From Streptomyces sp. 549 (GTDB lineage: Bacteria > Actinomycetota > Actinomycetes > Streptomycetales > Streptomycetaceae): 64,000 nt of DNA. Below the pieces are notes generated by a model. That model saw only the letters and a program-made list of their open reading frames with translations. It had not been told where the DNA came from and did no database searches. This document shows positions 49,162 to 58,190 of the stretch, in pieces. The number at the start of each line of letters is the position of its first letter. Position 1 is the stretch's first letter. Location of the stretch: contig NZ_JASKMT010000001.1 of assembly GCF_030124175.1 (NCBI RefSeq), positions 1 through 64,000 on the forward strand, in the 5' to 3' direction. Both the position numbers and the translations under genes were made by a program.

Positions 49162-50235
49162 GTGAACGTCACGGACGTGTTCATTTCCGGGGTCGGGCTT
49201 CATCTGCCGCGTGCCCTGCCCGTCGCCGAGGTGGCGCGGCAGGGTCTCGCGGACGAGCGGACGATCCGGCGCAGCCGGATGCGTTCGGTGTGCGTCGGCG
49301 AGGAGTCGGGGCCCGAGATGGCGGTTCGAGCGGCCCGGGAGGCGTTGCGCTCGGCGGGAGCCGACCGGGAGGACATCGGCCTGGTCCTGCACGCCAGTAC
49401 GTACTACCAGGGGCACGACCTCTGGGCGCCCGCCTCCTATGTCCAGCGGGAGGCGGTGGGCGGCTCCTGCCCGGCGATGGACGTCGGGCAGCTATCCAAC
49501 GGCGGTATGGCGGCGATGGAGTTGGCGGTCGCCGCGCTGCTGTCCGGCCGGGCTCCGCACAGTGTTCTGATCACCACGGGCGACCGGTTCGCCCTGCCCG
49601 GGTTCGACCGCTGGGAGACCGACCCGGGGACGGTGTGCGGGGACGGCGGAACGGCGGCCGTCCTGTCCACCGCCGACGGCTTCGCCCGCCTGCGCAGCCT
49701 GGTGACGGTCTCCGATCCGACGCTGGAGTCGATGGGCCGGGGCGACGACCCGTTCGGTACGACGCCGCTGGGCGTCCGCTCCCCGGTCAGTGTGGCCGGG
49801 CACCGGGCGCGACTGGTCGAGCAACTCGGCATGGGCGAGCTCATCGACCGCCTTCAGGTCGGGCAACGTGAGGCGTTCGAGCGGGCGTTGGCGGACGCGG
49901 ACGTGAAGGCCGACGGCATCGCCTGGTTCGTGTTGCCCCATCTGGGCCGCCCGAAGATGGACTTCCAGTTCTTCGACGCACTGGACATCGACCCCGACCG
50001 GAGCACCTGGTCGTGGGGGTCCGGGGTGGGGCACCTAGGTGCGGGCGATCCCTTCGGGGGGCTGGCCCATCTGGTGCGGACCGGCGCCCTGGCCCCCGGA
50101 CAGTTCTGCGCCCTCGTCAGCGCCGGCGGAGGTTTCGCCTGGTCGGTGGCGGTCCTGGAGATCGTCGGCCTCCCGACAGCCGGGACGCCCTCCCCTTCTG
50201 CCCCTGAGACAAGGAAGTCGAGCGCATCGTCATGA
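49162..50235 (+). CDS. KSIII-like acyltransferase with Ser at the active site (DpsC/CerJ type)
   Basis: The 357-residue thiolase-fold protein resembles KSIII starter enzymes (FISGVGLHLPRALPV, then LVLHASTYYQGHDLWAPASY). The nucleophile region reads DVGQLSNGGMAAME, with Ser112 where FabH-type enzymes have Cys. DpsC in daunorubicin biosynthesis has the same Cys-to-Ser change and primes the PKS with propionyl; CerJ-type relatives are acyltransferases. It therefore probably transfers the starter acyl group to the aromatic PKS. GTG 49162 follows GGGAGGATCC. The stop overlaps the next gene (ATGA), starting a plus-strand operon of five genes. Confidence 0.88.
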   Translation: MNVTDVFISGVGLHLPRALPVAEVARQGLADERTIRRSRMRSVCVGEESGPEMAVRAAREALRSAGADREDIGLVLHASTYYQGHDLWAPASYVQREAVGGSCPAMDVGQLSNGGMAAMELAVAALLSGRAPHSVLITTGDRFALPGFDRWETDPGTVCGDGGTAAVLSTADGFARLRSLVTVSDPTLESMGRGDDPFGTTPLGVRSPVSVAGHRARLVEQLGMGELIDRLQVGQREAFERALADADVKADGIAWFVLPHLGRPKMDFQFFDALDIDPDRSTWSWGSGVGHLGAGDPFGGLAHLVRTGALAPGQFCALVSAGGGFAWSVAVLEIVGLPTAGTPSPSAPETRKSSASS

Positions 50236-51791
50236 CAACCCGTGAAACCCCGCCCGACACCGGGCCCGACCCGAGCTCGAACGCCCCGGGCGAGAACGCG
50301 CTGACGGCGTTCCACGAGCAACGGCCTCAGTGGGCCCCGGCGCCTGCCGGTGGCGGTGCCGCCTCGGCCTGGCTTCCGGCGGCCGCACCGACCCACGCAC
50401 CCGTCGAGCACGCGGTGGTGGAGGTGCCGATGGACTACACGGACCCCGCGGGCCGCAGGCTCTCGATCGCCGTCAGCCGGCTCCGGGCCAAGGACCCGGA
50501 GCGGCGTCGCGGCATCCTGCTGCTGGTCAACGGAGGCCCCGGGGGCTACTTCGGGCTCGGTCGGGGCTTTCCCGCCGCGCTGGCGCACACCCGGCTCACC
50601 GAGGTCTACGACCTGATCGGCTTCGACCCGCGCGGTACCGGGGACTCCACGCCACTGCGCGGCGAGATCACCCCGACGGCCGCGCCGTTCGACTCACGCC
50701 CCCCGGACTCCGCCTTCGCGGTGATCTCCGAGGACTTCCGCATCCGCGAGGAAGGCAACCTGCGGGCGGGCGGCGAGCTGCGTCCGCACGTCAACACGCC
50801 CAACACCGCCCGGGATATGGACGTGATCCGCGCGGTGCTCGGCGAGGACAGCCTCAACTACCTTGGCTACACCTACGGCACCTACCTCGGCGCGGTCTAC
50901 GGAGCGCTGTTCCCCGACCGGCTGGACCGCAGCGTCCTGGACTCCTGTGTGCATCCCGACTGGTCCTGGCGCGAGCAGGCCATGGCCCAGGGGCGCGCCA
51001 ACCGGGACAACGTGGAGGCCTGGGCCGCCTGGACCGCGCGGCGCGAGGGCCACTTCGGGCTCGGGACCTCCGGCGAGCAGGTGCTCGCCGCGGTCGAGGC
51101 GGCCGCCGCCGCGATCACCACCACCCCGGGCGCCGTCCCGCTGCGCTCGCTGTTCGACGGGGCGATGGGGTCCCGCTCGGCCGACCGCTCGAAGTGGCGG
51201 GAGCTGGCGGACCTGGTGGCCGACGTCCGGACGGGCGGCGCCGAGGCGGCCGGGAAGTGGCTCGCGAACGAGAAGGTGTGGCCGCCGAGCGAGACCGAGG
51301 GCGAGACCCGGTGCGGGGTGCTCGACGCGGTGACGGTCGAGAAGGACTGGCCGACGGACCTGGAGGTCTACTACGAGGACATGCGCCGCTACCGGGAACA
51401 CTTCCCGTACGGCTACGGCGTGATGCGCGCCCAGACCTGGGTGGGGGCGTTCCGTACGTTCACCCCGCCGGAGCGGCCCGTGGAACTGTCCGCCCGCGGC
51501 TACCCGGCCGGGCTGGTCGTGCACGCCGAGGGCGACCCGACCGACCACTACGAGGGCGGGGTCGCGATGGCCGCCCGGCTCGGGCACCGGCTGATCACGG
51601 TCGCCGACTCGGGCCAGCACGAGATCTATGGCTTCGTCCGCAACCCGGACGTGGACAGGCTCGTCGAGGGCTACTTCGTCGACGGCTTCCTGCCCGACGA
51701 CACGTCCTGCCCGAGCACGGTGAGCCGCCCGGACGTTCCGGCGGACGGCGACGCCGGCTCAACCCCCCGTGAACAGAGGAAGGAATCATGA
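50232..51791 (+). CDS. Alpha/beta hydrolase, TAP-like family, with atypical nucleophile
   Basis: The 519-residue protein looks like tripeptidyl-aminopeptidase-type hydrolases: the oxyanion segment LLLVNGGPGGYFG, the nucleophile elbow, the acidic region VVHAEGDPTDHYEG and a late His in ADSGQHEIYGF. The elbow reads GYTYGTYLG, so Thr214 replaces the usual Ser of GYSYG. It may use Thr, have lost hydrolase activity, or work as a non-hydrolytic cyclase or transferase. It overlaps the KSIII gene and the FAD monooxygenase gene by four bases on each side, so it is firmly in the biosynthetic operon. Confidence 0.82.
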   Translation: MTTRETPPDTGPDPSSNAPGENALTAFHEQRPQWAPAPAGGGAASAWLPAAAPTHAPVEHAVVEVPMDYTDPAGRRLSIAVSRLRAKDPERRRGILLLVNGGPGGYFGLGRGFPAALAHTRLTEVYDLIGFDPRGTGDSTPLRGEITPTAAPFDSRPPDSAFAVISEDFRIREEGNLRAGGELRPHVNTPNTARDMDVIRAVLGEDSLNYLGYTYGTYLGAVYGALFPDRLDRSVLDSCVHPDWSWREQAMAQGRANRDNVEAWAAWTARREGHFGLGTSGEQVLAAVEAAAAAITTTPGAVPLRSLFDGAMGSRSADRSKWRELADLVADVRTGGAEAAGKWLANEKVWPPSETEGETRCGVLDAVTVEKDWPTDLEVYYEDMRRYREHFPYGYGVMRAQTWVGAFRTFTPPERPVELSARGYPAGLVVHAEGDPTDHYEGGVAMAARLGHRLITVADSGQHEIYGFVRNPDVDRLVEGYFVDGFLPDDTSCPSTVSRPDVPADGDAGSTPREQRKES

Positions 51792-53035
51792 CTCGCGTGC
51801 TCGTCATCGGCGGCGGGATCGCCGGGGCCGTCTGCGCCATCGCCCTCCAGAAGGCGGGCTTCGAGCCCACCCTCTACGAGGCCTTCGACCACACCGCCGA
51901 CGGCATCGGCAACTTCGTCAACATCGGCCCGAACGGCATCGACGCCCTGGACAGCATCGGCCTGGGCCACCTGGTCCGGGACAAGGGCTTCGACACGCCC
52001 GCCATCGCGTTCTACAGCGACACCGGCCGGGCGCTGACCGGCGACGTCGCCACCGACCGACTGGCGGACCGGGGCCAGATCATCCAGACGATCCGCCGCT
52101 CCGACCTCTACGTCGGGCTGCGGGACGAGGCGGCGCGGCGCGGGATCCCCATCGAGTTCGGCAAGCGGATCGTGGACGCGAGCGCCGACGGCGACCGGGT
52201 GCGGGCGGTCTTCGAGGACGGGACGCACGCCGAGGGCGATCTTCTGGTGGGGGCGGACGGTCTGCGCTCGCAGGTCCGCCGGATCATCGACCCCTCGGCT
52301 CCCTCGCCGCGCTATCTGGGGGTGCTCAACGCCTTCGGCCGCGCCGAGGGGCTCCAGTTGGAGGGCCCTCCGGGCGTCATCCGGATGTTCTTCGGCAAGC
52401 GGAGCTTCTTCAGCTATACCAAGCACCCCGACGGCAGCCTCTGGTGGTTCGCCAACCCGCCGCGCGCCGAGGAGCCGGACCAGGAGCTGTTGCGGCTCAG
52501 GACGGCGACCTGGCGCGGGGACCTGCTGCGCCTGTTCGAGGGCGACCGCACTCCGGCGGCCGCCATCATCGGGGCGACCCGGGACCTCGCACCGCCGTCC
52601 CCGACGTACGACCTGCCGCCGGTGCCCCGCTGGCACCGCGACCGGATGATCGTGATCGGTGACGCGGCGCACGCGGTGTCCCCCACGGCGGGCCAGGGCT
52701 GCGCGGTGGCCATGGAGGACGGGGTCGTGCTGGCCAAGTGCCTGCGCGACGCGCCCTCGCACGAGCAGGGATTCGTCAGCTACGAGGCGGCGAGGCGCAA
52801 GCGCGTCGAGGACATCGTCGCGCAGGGGAAGTACAACAACGAGGGCAATATCCGGCGCGGCCCGGCGGGCCGTCTGCTGCGCAACTACTTCATCTCCAGA
52901 GCCTTCCGCGGGACCGCGGGCAAGGGCGACCCCACCTGGATGATGAGCCATCACATCGACTGGGACGCCAAGGAGCCGGCCGTGGACGGGGTCGCCGCCA
53001 CCGGGCCCGGATCGGGGCTACGCACCCAGGGATGA
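51788..53035 (+). CDS. FAD-dependent aromatic monooxygenase
   Basis: The 415-residue group A flavin monooxygenase has the N-terminal FAD motif VLVIGGGIAGAVCAIALQKAG, the DG motif (LLVGADGLRSQVRR near residue 160) and the GD motif (VIGDAAHAVSPTAGQG near residue 290). Relatives hydroxylate or epoxidize aromatic polyketides using NAD(P)H and oxygen. The substrate cannot be read, but hydroxylation of the core or oxidation of the side chain is likely. It is translationally coupled to the hydrolase gene by an ATGA overlap. Confidence 0.9.
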   Translation: MTRVLVIGGGIAGAVCAIALQKAGFEPTLYEAFDHTADGIGNFVNIGPNGIDALDSIGLGHLVRDKGFDTPAIAFYSDTGRALTGDVATDRLADRGQIIQTIRRSDLYVGLRDEAARRGIPIEFGKRIVDASADGDRVRAVFEDGTHAEGDLLVGADGLRSQVRRIIDPSAPSPRYLGVLNAFGRAEGLQLEGPPGVIRMFFGKRSFFSYTKHPDGSLWWFANPPRAEEPDQELLRLRTATWRGDLLRLFEGDRTPAAAIIGATRDLAPPSPTYDLPPVPRWHRDRMIVIGDAAHAVSPTAGQGCAVAMEDGVVLAKCLRDAPSHEQGFVSYEAARRKRVEDIVAQGKYNNEGNIRRGPAGRLLRNYFISRAFRGTAGKGDPTWMMSHHIDWDAKEPAVDGVAATGPGSGLRTQG

Positions 53036-53120
53036 CCGGACACCCCGGACACCCCGGGGCCTCTGGCCGTGACCGCCCCCGCGCCCCCGAGAAGGGCCGG
53101 ACAGCCAAGGAGATCGCACG

Positions 53121-54344
53121 ATGACGACCGAATCCCGTTGCCCCGTCGCCCACACCCCCTTCCCCTACGCGCGCCAGGGGCCGTTCACCGCGCCCGCGCA
53201 GTACCCGGAAATGATCGAGAAGGGTGTCACGCAGGTGACACTCGCCCAGTCGGGCCTGCGGGTCTGGACGGTGACCGGCTACGCCAACATCCGCAGTCTG
53301 CTGACGGACCCCCGGGTGAGCGCCTCGCGCAGACTGCCCGGCTTCCCCTTCTACTTCATCGCGCCGCCGGAGTTCCGCACGGAGACCTCCTTCATCGGGT
53401 ACGACGCGCCGGAGCACACCCGGGCGCGGGGCAAGGTCGCCGCCGCGTTCACGTACCAGCGGGTGCAGAAGATGCGCGGGCGCATCCAGGAGGTCGTCGA
53501 CGAACACATCGACCGGATGCTCGGCCTGGCCCCGCCGGTCGACTTCCACCGGCTGTTCTCGCTGTCGCTGCCGACGACGGTGATCTGCGAGATGCTGGGC
53601 GTCCCGCAGGACGACCACGACTTCATCATCGAGCACAGCAACAACATGTTCGGCGGCCGCAGTACGCCCGAGCAGCGGCGGGCCGCGATCATCGAGGTCA
53701 ACGCCTACGTCGAGAAGCTGGTGCGGCTCAAGACGGAGACGCCCGGCGAGGACGTCATCAGCATGGCCATCGCGGCGTACGAGGAGTCGGGCGAGGAGTA
53801 CACGGAACGCGATCTGGTCAACATGGTCCGGATGCTGATGAACGGCGGTCACGAGACCACCGCGAGCATGATCTCCTTCGGCACTGCCGCCCTGCTGGAG
53901 CACCCGGAACAGCTGGCGGAGCTGCTGGCCGACCCGGAGAAGATGATCGGTCCGGCCACCGAGGAACTGCTGCGCGTGGTGACGATCGGCGACGTGGGGG
54001 TGCCCCGGGTCGCGTTGGAGGACATCGAGATCGACGGCACGGTCATCCCGGCCGGCGACGGGATCCTGTGCCTGCTGCTCACCGCCAACCGGGACCCCGA
54101 GGTCTTCCCCGACCCCGACGAGCTGATCCTGAGCCGGGGCAGCCGCAAGCAGGTCGGGTTCGGGTACGGGGCGCACCTGTGCATCGGCGCGGAGCTGGCC
54201 CGGTTGGAGATGCAGGTCGTCTGGACGACGCTGTTCCGCCGGATCCCTTCGCTGCGGCTGGTCAAGCCGTTGGATGAGGTGCCCCGCAAGGAGGGCGCGA
54301 TCGTGTACGGCGTTCACGAGCTGCCCGTCACCTGGGACGTGTAA
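53121..54344 (+). CDS. Cytochrome P450
   Basis: The 407-residue bacterial class I P450 has the I-helix oxygen-binding motif NGGHETTASM, the E-x-x-R motif in TEELLRVV and the heme loop FGYGAHLCIGAELAR with Cys354. It needs ferredoxin and reductase partners that are not encoded nearby. Position after the FAD monooxygenase suggests a late oxidation, for example epoxidation or hydroxylation of the side chain. ATG 53121 has an AAGGAGA site. The next methyltransferase gene starts six bases after its stop. Confidence 0.93.
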   Translation: MTTESRCPVAHTPFPYARQGPFTAPAQYPEMIEKGVTQVTLAQSGLRVWTVTGYANIRSLLTDPRVSASRRLPGFPFYFIAPPEFRTETSFIGYDAPEHTRARGKVAAAFTYQRVQKMRGRIQEVVDEHIDRMLGLAPPVDFHRLFSLSLPTTVICEMLGVPQDDHDFIIEHSNNMFGGRSTPEQRRAAIIEVNAYVEKLVRLKTETPGEDVISMAIAAYEESGEEYTERDLVNMVRMLMNGGHETTASMISFGTAALLEHPEQLAELLADPEKMIGPATEELLRVVTIGDVGVPRVALEDIEIDGTVIPAGDGILCLLLTANRDPEVFPDPDELILSRGSRKQVGFGYGAHLCIGAELARLEMQVVWTTLFRRIPSLRLVKPLDEVPRKEGAIVYGVHELPVTWDV

Positions 54345-54349
54345 GGGCC

Positions 54350-55075
54350 ATGGTCGAAGAGGTGTACGGCTCCGGACTCGCGGAGATCTACGAGCTCATC
54401 TACGCCGGCCGCGGCAAGGACTACCCGGCGGAGTCCGCCGAGGTGGCCGCCCATGTGCGGGCCCGGAGGCCGGACGCGAGCACGCTGCTCGACGTGGCCT
54501 GCGGGACGGGCGGCCACATGGCCTTCCTGCGGGAGACCTTCGACGTGGTGGAGGGGCTCGAACTCTCCGAGCACATGATCGTCAAGGCCGGGGAGAGCAT
54601 GCCCGGCATTCCGGTGCACGCGGGCGACATGCGGGACTTCTCGCTGGAGCGGTCCTACGACGCGGTCATCTGCATGTTCAGCTCCATCGGGTACATGGAA
54701 ACCCCCGAGCAGTTGGAGGCCTCCCTGAGCAGCATGGCCCGCCACCTGACGCCCGGCGGGGTCATCGTGCTCGAACCCTGGTACTTTCCGGACGCGTTCC
54801 TCCCCGGGTACATCGCGGAGGACCTCGTGCGGTCCGACGGTCGGGTCACGGTGCGGATCTCGCACTCCACCCGCGAGGGCGACCGGGTCCCGATCGTCGT
54901 CCACTACCTGGACGCGCTGAAGGACGGCGGGATCCGGCACTTCACGGACGTGCACCGGATGCGGTTGTTCACTCGTGAGACCTACGAACGGGCCTTCGAG
55001 GGGGCGGGCTGCTCGGTCGAGTACGTCCGGACCGACCGGTTCGGCTGCGGGCTGTTCGTCGGCGTGCTGAAGTGA
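54350..55075 (+). CDS. TDP-aminosugar N-methyltransferase, second copy
   Basis: The 241-residue SAM methyltransferase shares its layout with the enzyme at 20.5-21.2 kb: motif I LLDVACGTGGHMAFLRE, GLELSEHM, then FSSIGYMETPEQLE and VIVLEPWYFPDAF, typical of DesVI/TylM1-type N,N-dimethyltransferases. Two such enzymes fit two dimethylamino sugars. It ends the plus-strand operon and a strong hairpin follows. Confidence 0.87.
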   Translation: MVEEVYGSGLAEIYELIYAGRGKDYPAESAEVAAHVRARRPDASTLLDVACGTGGHMAFLRETFDVVEGLELSEHMIVKAGESMPGIPVHAGDMRDFSLERSYDAVICMFSSIGYMETPEQLEASLSSMARHLTPGGVIVLEPWYFPDAFLPGYIAEDLVRSDGRVTVRISHSTREGDRVPIVVHYLDALKDGGIRHFTDVHRMRLFTRETYERAFEGAGCSVEYVRTDRFGCGLFVGVLK

Positions 55076-55096
55076 GAGCGCCGCTCTGAAGCGGAC

Positions 55097-55132
55097 GAAG
55101 GGGGTCCGGGCCACCTGGCCCGGACCCCCTTC
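55097..55132. terminator. Hairpin between convergent genes
   Basis: Exact 17-base arms (55097-55113 and 55116-55132, GAAGGGGGTCCGGGCCA and its complement) lie between the methyltransferase stop and the convergent ketoreductase stop. Confidence 0.8.
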
Positions 55133-55154
55133 CTCGTTCCTCCCGCTGATCCGC

Positions 55155-56141
55155 CTACCGGCCGACCACCGGCCGGTGCTCCGCCCGGTCCATCCGCCAC
55201 ATGTCCCGCAGGGAGACGGCGAGGGTGGTCCGGGGCCGCCATTCGAGCAGTTGCGCGGCGCGTTGGATGTCGGCCCGGGTCCAGGCGCCGCCGAGGCTGC
55301 GGACCTCCTGGGCCCGTTCGTCGAGGATCTCGGCCGGGAAGCCGGCGGCGGTGACGAACAGCCGCACCAGGGTGGGCATGTCCACGGCCGTCCCGCTGCC
55401 GATGTTCACGGCCTGGCCGGTCGCCGTCGACTCGGCGGCCTTGAGGACCGCTTCGGCGACATCGCGTACGTCCACGAAGTCGCGCCGCGCGTCGCCCAGG
55501 GTGACCGGCATCCGGTCACCGGTGGCCACCGCCTCACGCAACAGGGCGACGAGCTTGCCGGGAAAGCTCTCGGGCGACGGGTGGGGGCCGCTGACGTTGG
55601 CGACCCGCAGGACCAGCCCGTCCGCCGCACCGGTCCGGGCGGCTGCCAGCACCGCCTGCGAACCGGCCAGTTTGCTCCGGGTGTACGGGGTCACCGGGCG
55701 CGGATGGAGCGCCTCGTCCATGACGGTGCCCGCGGAGACCTCGCCGTACTCGTGCATCGTGCCGATGTGGACGAGGCGGACGCGTCCCTCCACGGTGCCC
55801 AGGGCCGCGAGGAGGCGGCAGACCAGACCGAGGTTCAGGTCCGCCAGGTCCTCGTCGGTCCTGGCCCAGCCGTCGGTGGCGTTCGCCGCGTCGGTGGCGT
55901 TGACCACGACGTCCACCCGGTGCTCGCGCAGCAGCCGGCCGATGCTCTCGGGCGAGGCGCGGGCGAGGTCGAGCCCGACGAACCGGTGGGTGGCGACGTG
56001 AGGTCGGGGCCGACGGGCTACGGCGAGGACGTAGTGGCCGCGCCGGGCGGCCAGCTCGCAGACGTGTCTGCCGAGCCAGCCGGTGCCGCCGAGGACGGCC
56101 GTCCGGAGTGCGCCGGGCGCGCCCGGTCGGGGCGTGGGCAC
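55155..56141 (-). CDS. NDP-hexose 4-ketoreductase, second copy
   Basis: The 328-residue extended SDR has the cofactor motif VLGGTGWLGRHVCELAARRG, a GTMHEYGEVS segment and YTRSKLAGSQAV with the catalytic Tyr-x-x-x-Lys. Its overall plan is like the enzyme encoded at 21.3-22.3 kb but the sequences differ widely, so the two probably reduce C4 of different intermediates. The start is GTG 56141, four bases after the glycosyltransferase stop, so both are in one minus-strand unit. Confidence 0.85.
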   Translation of the reverse strand: MPTPRPGAPGALRTAVLGGTGWLGRHVCELAARRGHYVLAVARRPRPHVATHRFVGLDLARASPESIGRLLREHRVDVVVNATDAANATDGWARTDEDLADLNLGLVCRLLAALGTVEGRVRLVHIGTMHEYGEVSAGTVMDEALHPRPVTPYTRSKLAGSQAVLAAARTGAADGLVLRVANVSGPHPSPESFPGKLVALLREAVATGDRMPVTLGDARRDFVDVRDVAEAVLKAAESTATGQAVNIGSGTAVDMPTLVRLFVTAAGFPAEILDERAQEVRSLGGAWTRADIQRAAQLLEWRPRTTLAVSLRDMWRMDRAEHRPVVGR

Positions 56142-56145
56142 GGCC

Positions 56146-57294
56146 CTAGGCCGTCCTGTACCGCAGGACGAGGTCCTCGAGGACCGGCACGACCGCGCCG
56201 GGCGAGGGCTGCCGGGCGATCTCCTCGCGCACCTCCTTGGCCCGCTTGGCGTAGCCGGTGTCCTCCAGCAGGGTGCGGCAGGAGTCCAGCAGGCTCTGCG
56301 GGGTCAGGTCGGCGGGCGGCAGGTGGCGCACCGCACCGAGGTCGGCCAGCCGGGCGATGGCCTCCAGGGGCTTACCGCGGCCGGGGACGACGACCTGGGG
56401 GATGCCCTGGGCGAGGCAGGCCATCATGGTGCCGGGGCCGCCGTGGTGGACGGCCGCGTCGCAGCCGGGCAGCACGGAGGTCAGCGAGATCCAACCCGCG
56501 GCGACGACCTTGTCCGGGAGCGTGCCGAGCTTGTCGACCAGGTGGTCGGCGACCGCGACGACCAGCTCCGCGTCCAGGGACGCGAGGGCCTGGATCATCT
56601 GGCCGAGCATCGGGATGCCACCGATCTGCGGCTGGACGGACCCCAGGGTTACCAGCAGCCGGGGCCGGTTGCGGGGCTCGTGGACCCAGCCGGGCACGGC
56701 ACCCGGCTCACCGAAGGGGACATACCGTACGGGCTGCGCCCCGGGCGCCGGATCGCCGAGCGCCGGGGGGCAGTTGTCGAGGACCAGGGCGGGCGGGGGC
56801 AGCCTGTCCAGCCCCAGGCGCTCCAGTTCCGGGGCCATTTCCCGCTCCACCGCGTCGGCGACAGGCAGATCGCCGGGGCCGACGATGTGCTTGACCCATG
56901 GGACGCCGTGAATCCCGGCGGCGATGGCCGGGGCCGCGAAGGAGTACGAGTCGGTGATCACGAGGTCGGGCCGCCAGCGCCCGACGAGCTCGACGGTGGC
57001 GTCGACGGTCCGCGCGGCCAGCCGGCCGAAGCCGGCACCGACGCCCGCGGCCATGTCGGCGTCGTTGTCGGGGACGCGGACCGGCCGGCCCTCCCGGTCC
57101 AGGGCCATCACCTCGCCCATGTCCAGGGGGCCGTGCACCGGCGTCATGGCGAGACCGGAGCCGCGCACGGCGGATTCGAAGCTTTCGGGGACCGTCACGA
57201 GCACCTCGTGACCGGCGGCGCGCAGCGCCCAGGCGATGGGCACGACCGGGAAGTACAGCGGGTGGGCAGGCCCTGTGGCCACGAGAATCTTCAT
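56146..57294 (-). CDS. Glycosyltransferase, UGT/MGT family (second of two)
   Basis: The 382-residue GT-B enzyme begins KILVATGPAHPLYFPVVPIAW and carries the donor-site signature AAVHHGGPGTMMACLAQGIPQVV near the C terminus. It belongs to the same GT1 antibiotic glycosyltransferase family as the enzyme at 23.5-24.6 kb but is clearly a separate paralogue. It is downstream of a 3,5-epimerase-like gene and upstream of a 4-ketoreductase gene, suggesting the three handle one sugar. No activator protein gene is seen. A TCGAGCG heptad with a partner 11 bp away lies just upstream. Confidence 0.9.
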   Translation of the reverse strand: MKILVATGPAHPLYFPVVPIAWALRAAGHEVLVTVPESFESAVRGSGLAMTPVHGPLDMGEVMALDREGRPVRVPDNDADMAAGVGAGFGRLAARTVDATVELVGRWRPDLVITDSYSFAAPAIAAGIHGVPWVKHIVGPGDLPVADAVEREMAPELERLGLDRLPPPALVLDNCPPALGDPAPGAQPVRYVPFGEPGAVPGWVHEPRNRPRLLVTLGSVQPQIGGIPMLGQMIQALASLDAELVVAVADHLVDKLGTLPDKVVAAGWISLTSVLPGCDAAVHHGGPGTMMACLAQGIPQVVVPGRGKPLEAIARLADLGAVRHLPPADLTPQSLLDSCRTLLEDTGYAKRAKEVREEIARQPSPGAVVPVLEDLVLRYRTA

Positions 57295-57315
57295 GTTCCG
57301 GAACCTAGGAGCCGG

Positions 57316-57333
57316 TGCCTGATTCCCGCTCGA
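57316..57333 (-). promoter_or_regulatory. Weak candidate SARP heptad pair before glycosyltransferase
   Basis: On the minus strand TCGAGCG-N4-TCAGGCA starts 11 bp apart, only 22 bp from the glycosyltransferase start. The second heptad is degenerate and the distance is short, so this is tentative. Confidence 0.3.
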
Positions 57334-57378
57334 ATCCGGCTGGTCGCGGCCGGGGCCGCGCGCCGCCGGCGTACCGTC

Positions 57379-57981
57379 TCAGCGGGCGAGTCGGGCATCC
57401 AGCTCCAGGCACTGTTCGTAGTCGGGCAGCACCCCCGACTCCAGGGCCTGTGCGAGGCTCTGGGCCACCCGGTCGCGTTCCGAGACGACCGGTTCGATGT
57501 CCTCGGGCAAGGACAGCGCCAGGTCGGGGTCGTCCACCGACAACGCCAGTTCGTTCTCCGGGGAGTAGGCCAGGGACAGGGTGTAGGCCATCACCGTGTC
57601 GTCCTCCAGCGCGACGAAGGCGTGGCCCAGACCGACGGGGAAGTACACCGCCCGGAAGTCCACCGGGTCGAGGACGACGGTGGCGTGGCGGCCGAAGGTC
57701 GGCGAGCCACGCCGCAGGTCCACGATGATGTCGAGCGCCCGGCCCCGGGGGCAGTAGACGTACTTCGCCATACCCGGCGGGGTGCGGGTGAAGTGCACCC
57801 CGCGGACGACGCCCCGGCGGGAGCGGCTGTGGCTGATCTGCTCCACCGGGAACAGCCGATGCCCGGTCTGCCGGACGAACGCCTCCTCCTGGAAAGGCGA
57901 CACGAACGCGCCGCGTGGGTCCGCGAACACCTGCGGGGTGAAGACGTGCGCGCCGACTACACCCAGTTCCTTGGCTTCCAT
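57379..57981 (-). CDS. dTDP-4-keto-6-deoxyhexose 3,5- or 5-epimerase (RmlC/EvaD-like)
   Basis: The 200-residue cupin-fold protein follows the RmlC layout: DPRGAFVSPFQEEAFV, then RRGVVRGVHFTRTP, VYCPRGRALDIIVDLRRGSPTFG and FPVGLGHAFVALEDD. In deoxyaminosugar pathways such enzymes (EvaD-type) often epimerize only C5, giving L-sugars such as vancosamine. ATG 57981 has a GGAGGAACGG site. It is first of a minus-strand group with a glycosyltransferase and a ketoreductase, and divergent from the DNA glycosylase gene. Confidence 0.88.
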   Translation of the reverse strand: MEAKELGVVGAHVFTPQVFADPRGAFVSPFQEEAFVRQTGHRLFPVEQISHSRSRRGVVRGVHFTRTPPGMAKYVYCPRGRALDIIVDLRRGSPTFGRHATVVLDPVDFRAVYFPVGLGHAFVALEDDTVMAYTLSLAYSPENELALSVDDPDLALSLPEDIEPVVSERDRVAQSLAQALESGVLPDYEQCLELDARLAR

Positions 57982-58190
57982 GAGCCGTTCCTCCGCGTTC
58001 CCCCGTGAGCCGGTCGGGCGACGGTCGTGCCCGCGCAGATGCTGGGTCCGCTGTCTGGAGCGCGGGTGGGGAATCACTGGAGGCGTTCACCGGGGGCTCG
58101 CCGAGGTGATCGCGGACAGTGGATGACCGCGATCCCGGCTATCGTCCGGCACAGTTCCCAGCCTCGCGTGCGCTCCGTAGGAAGGACACC

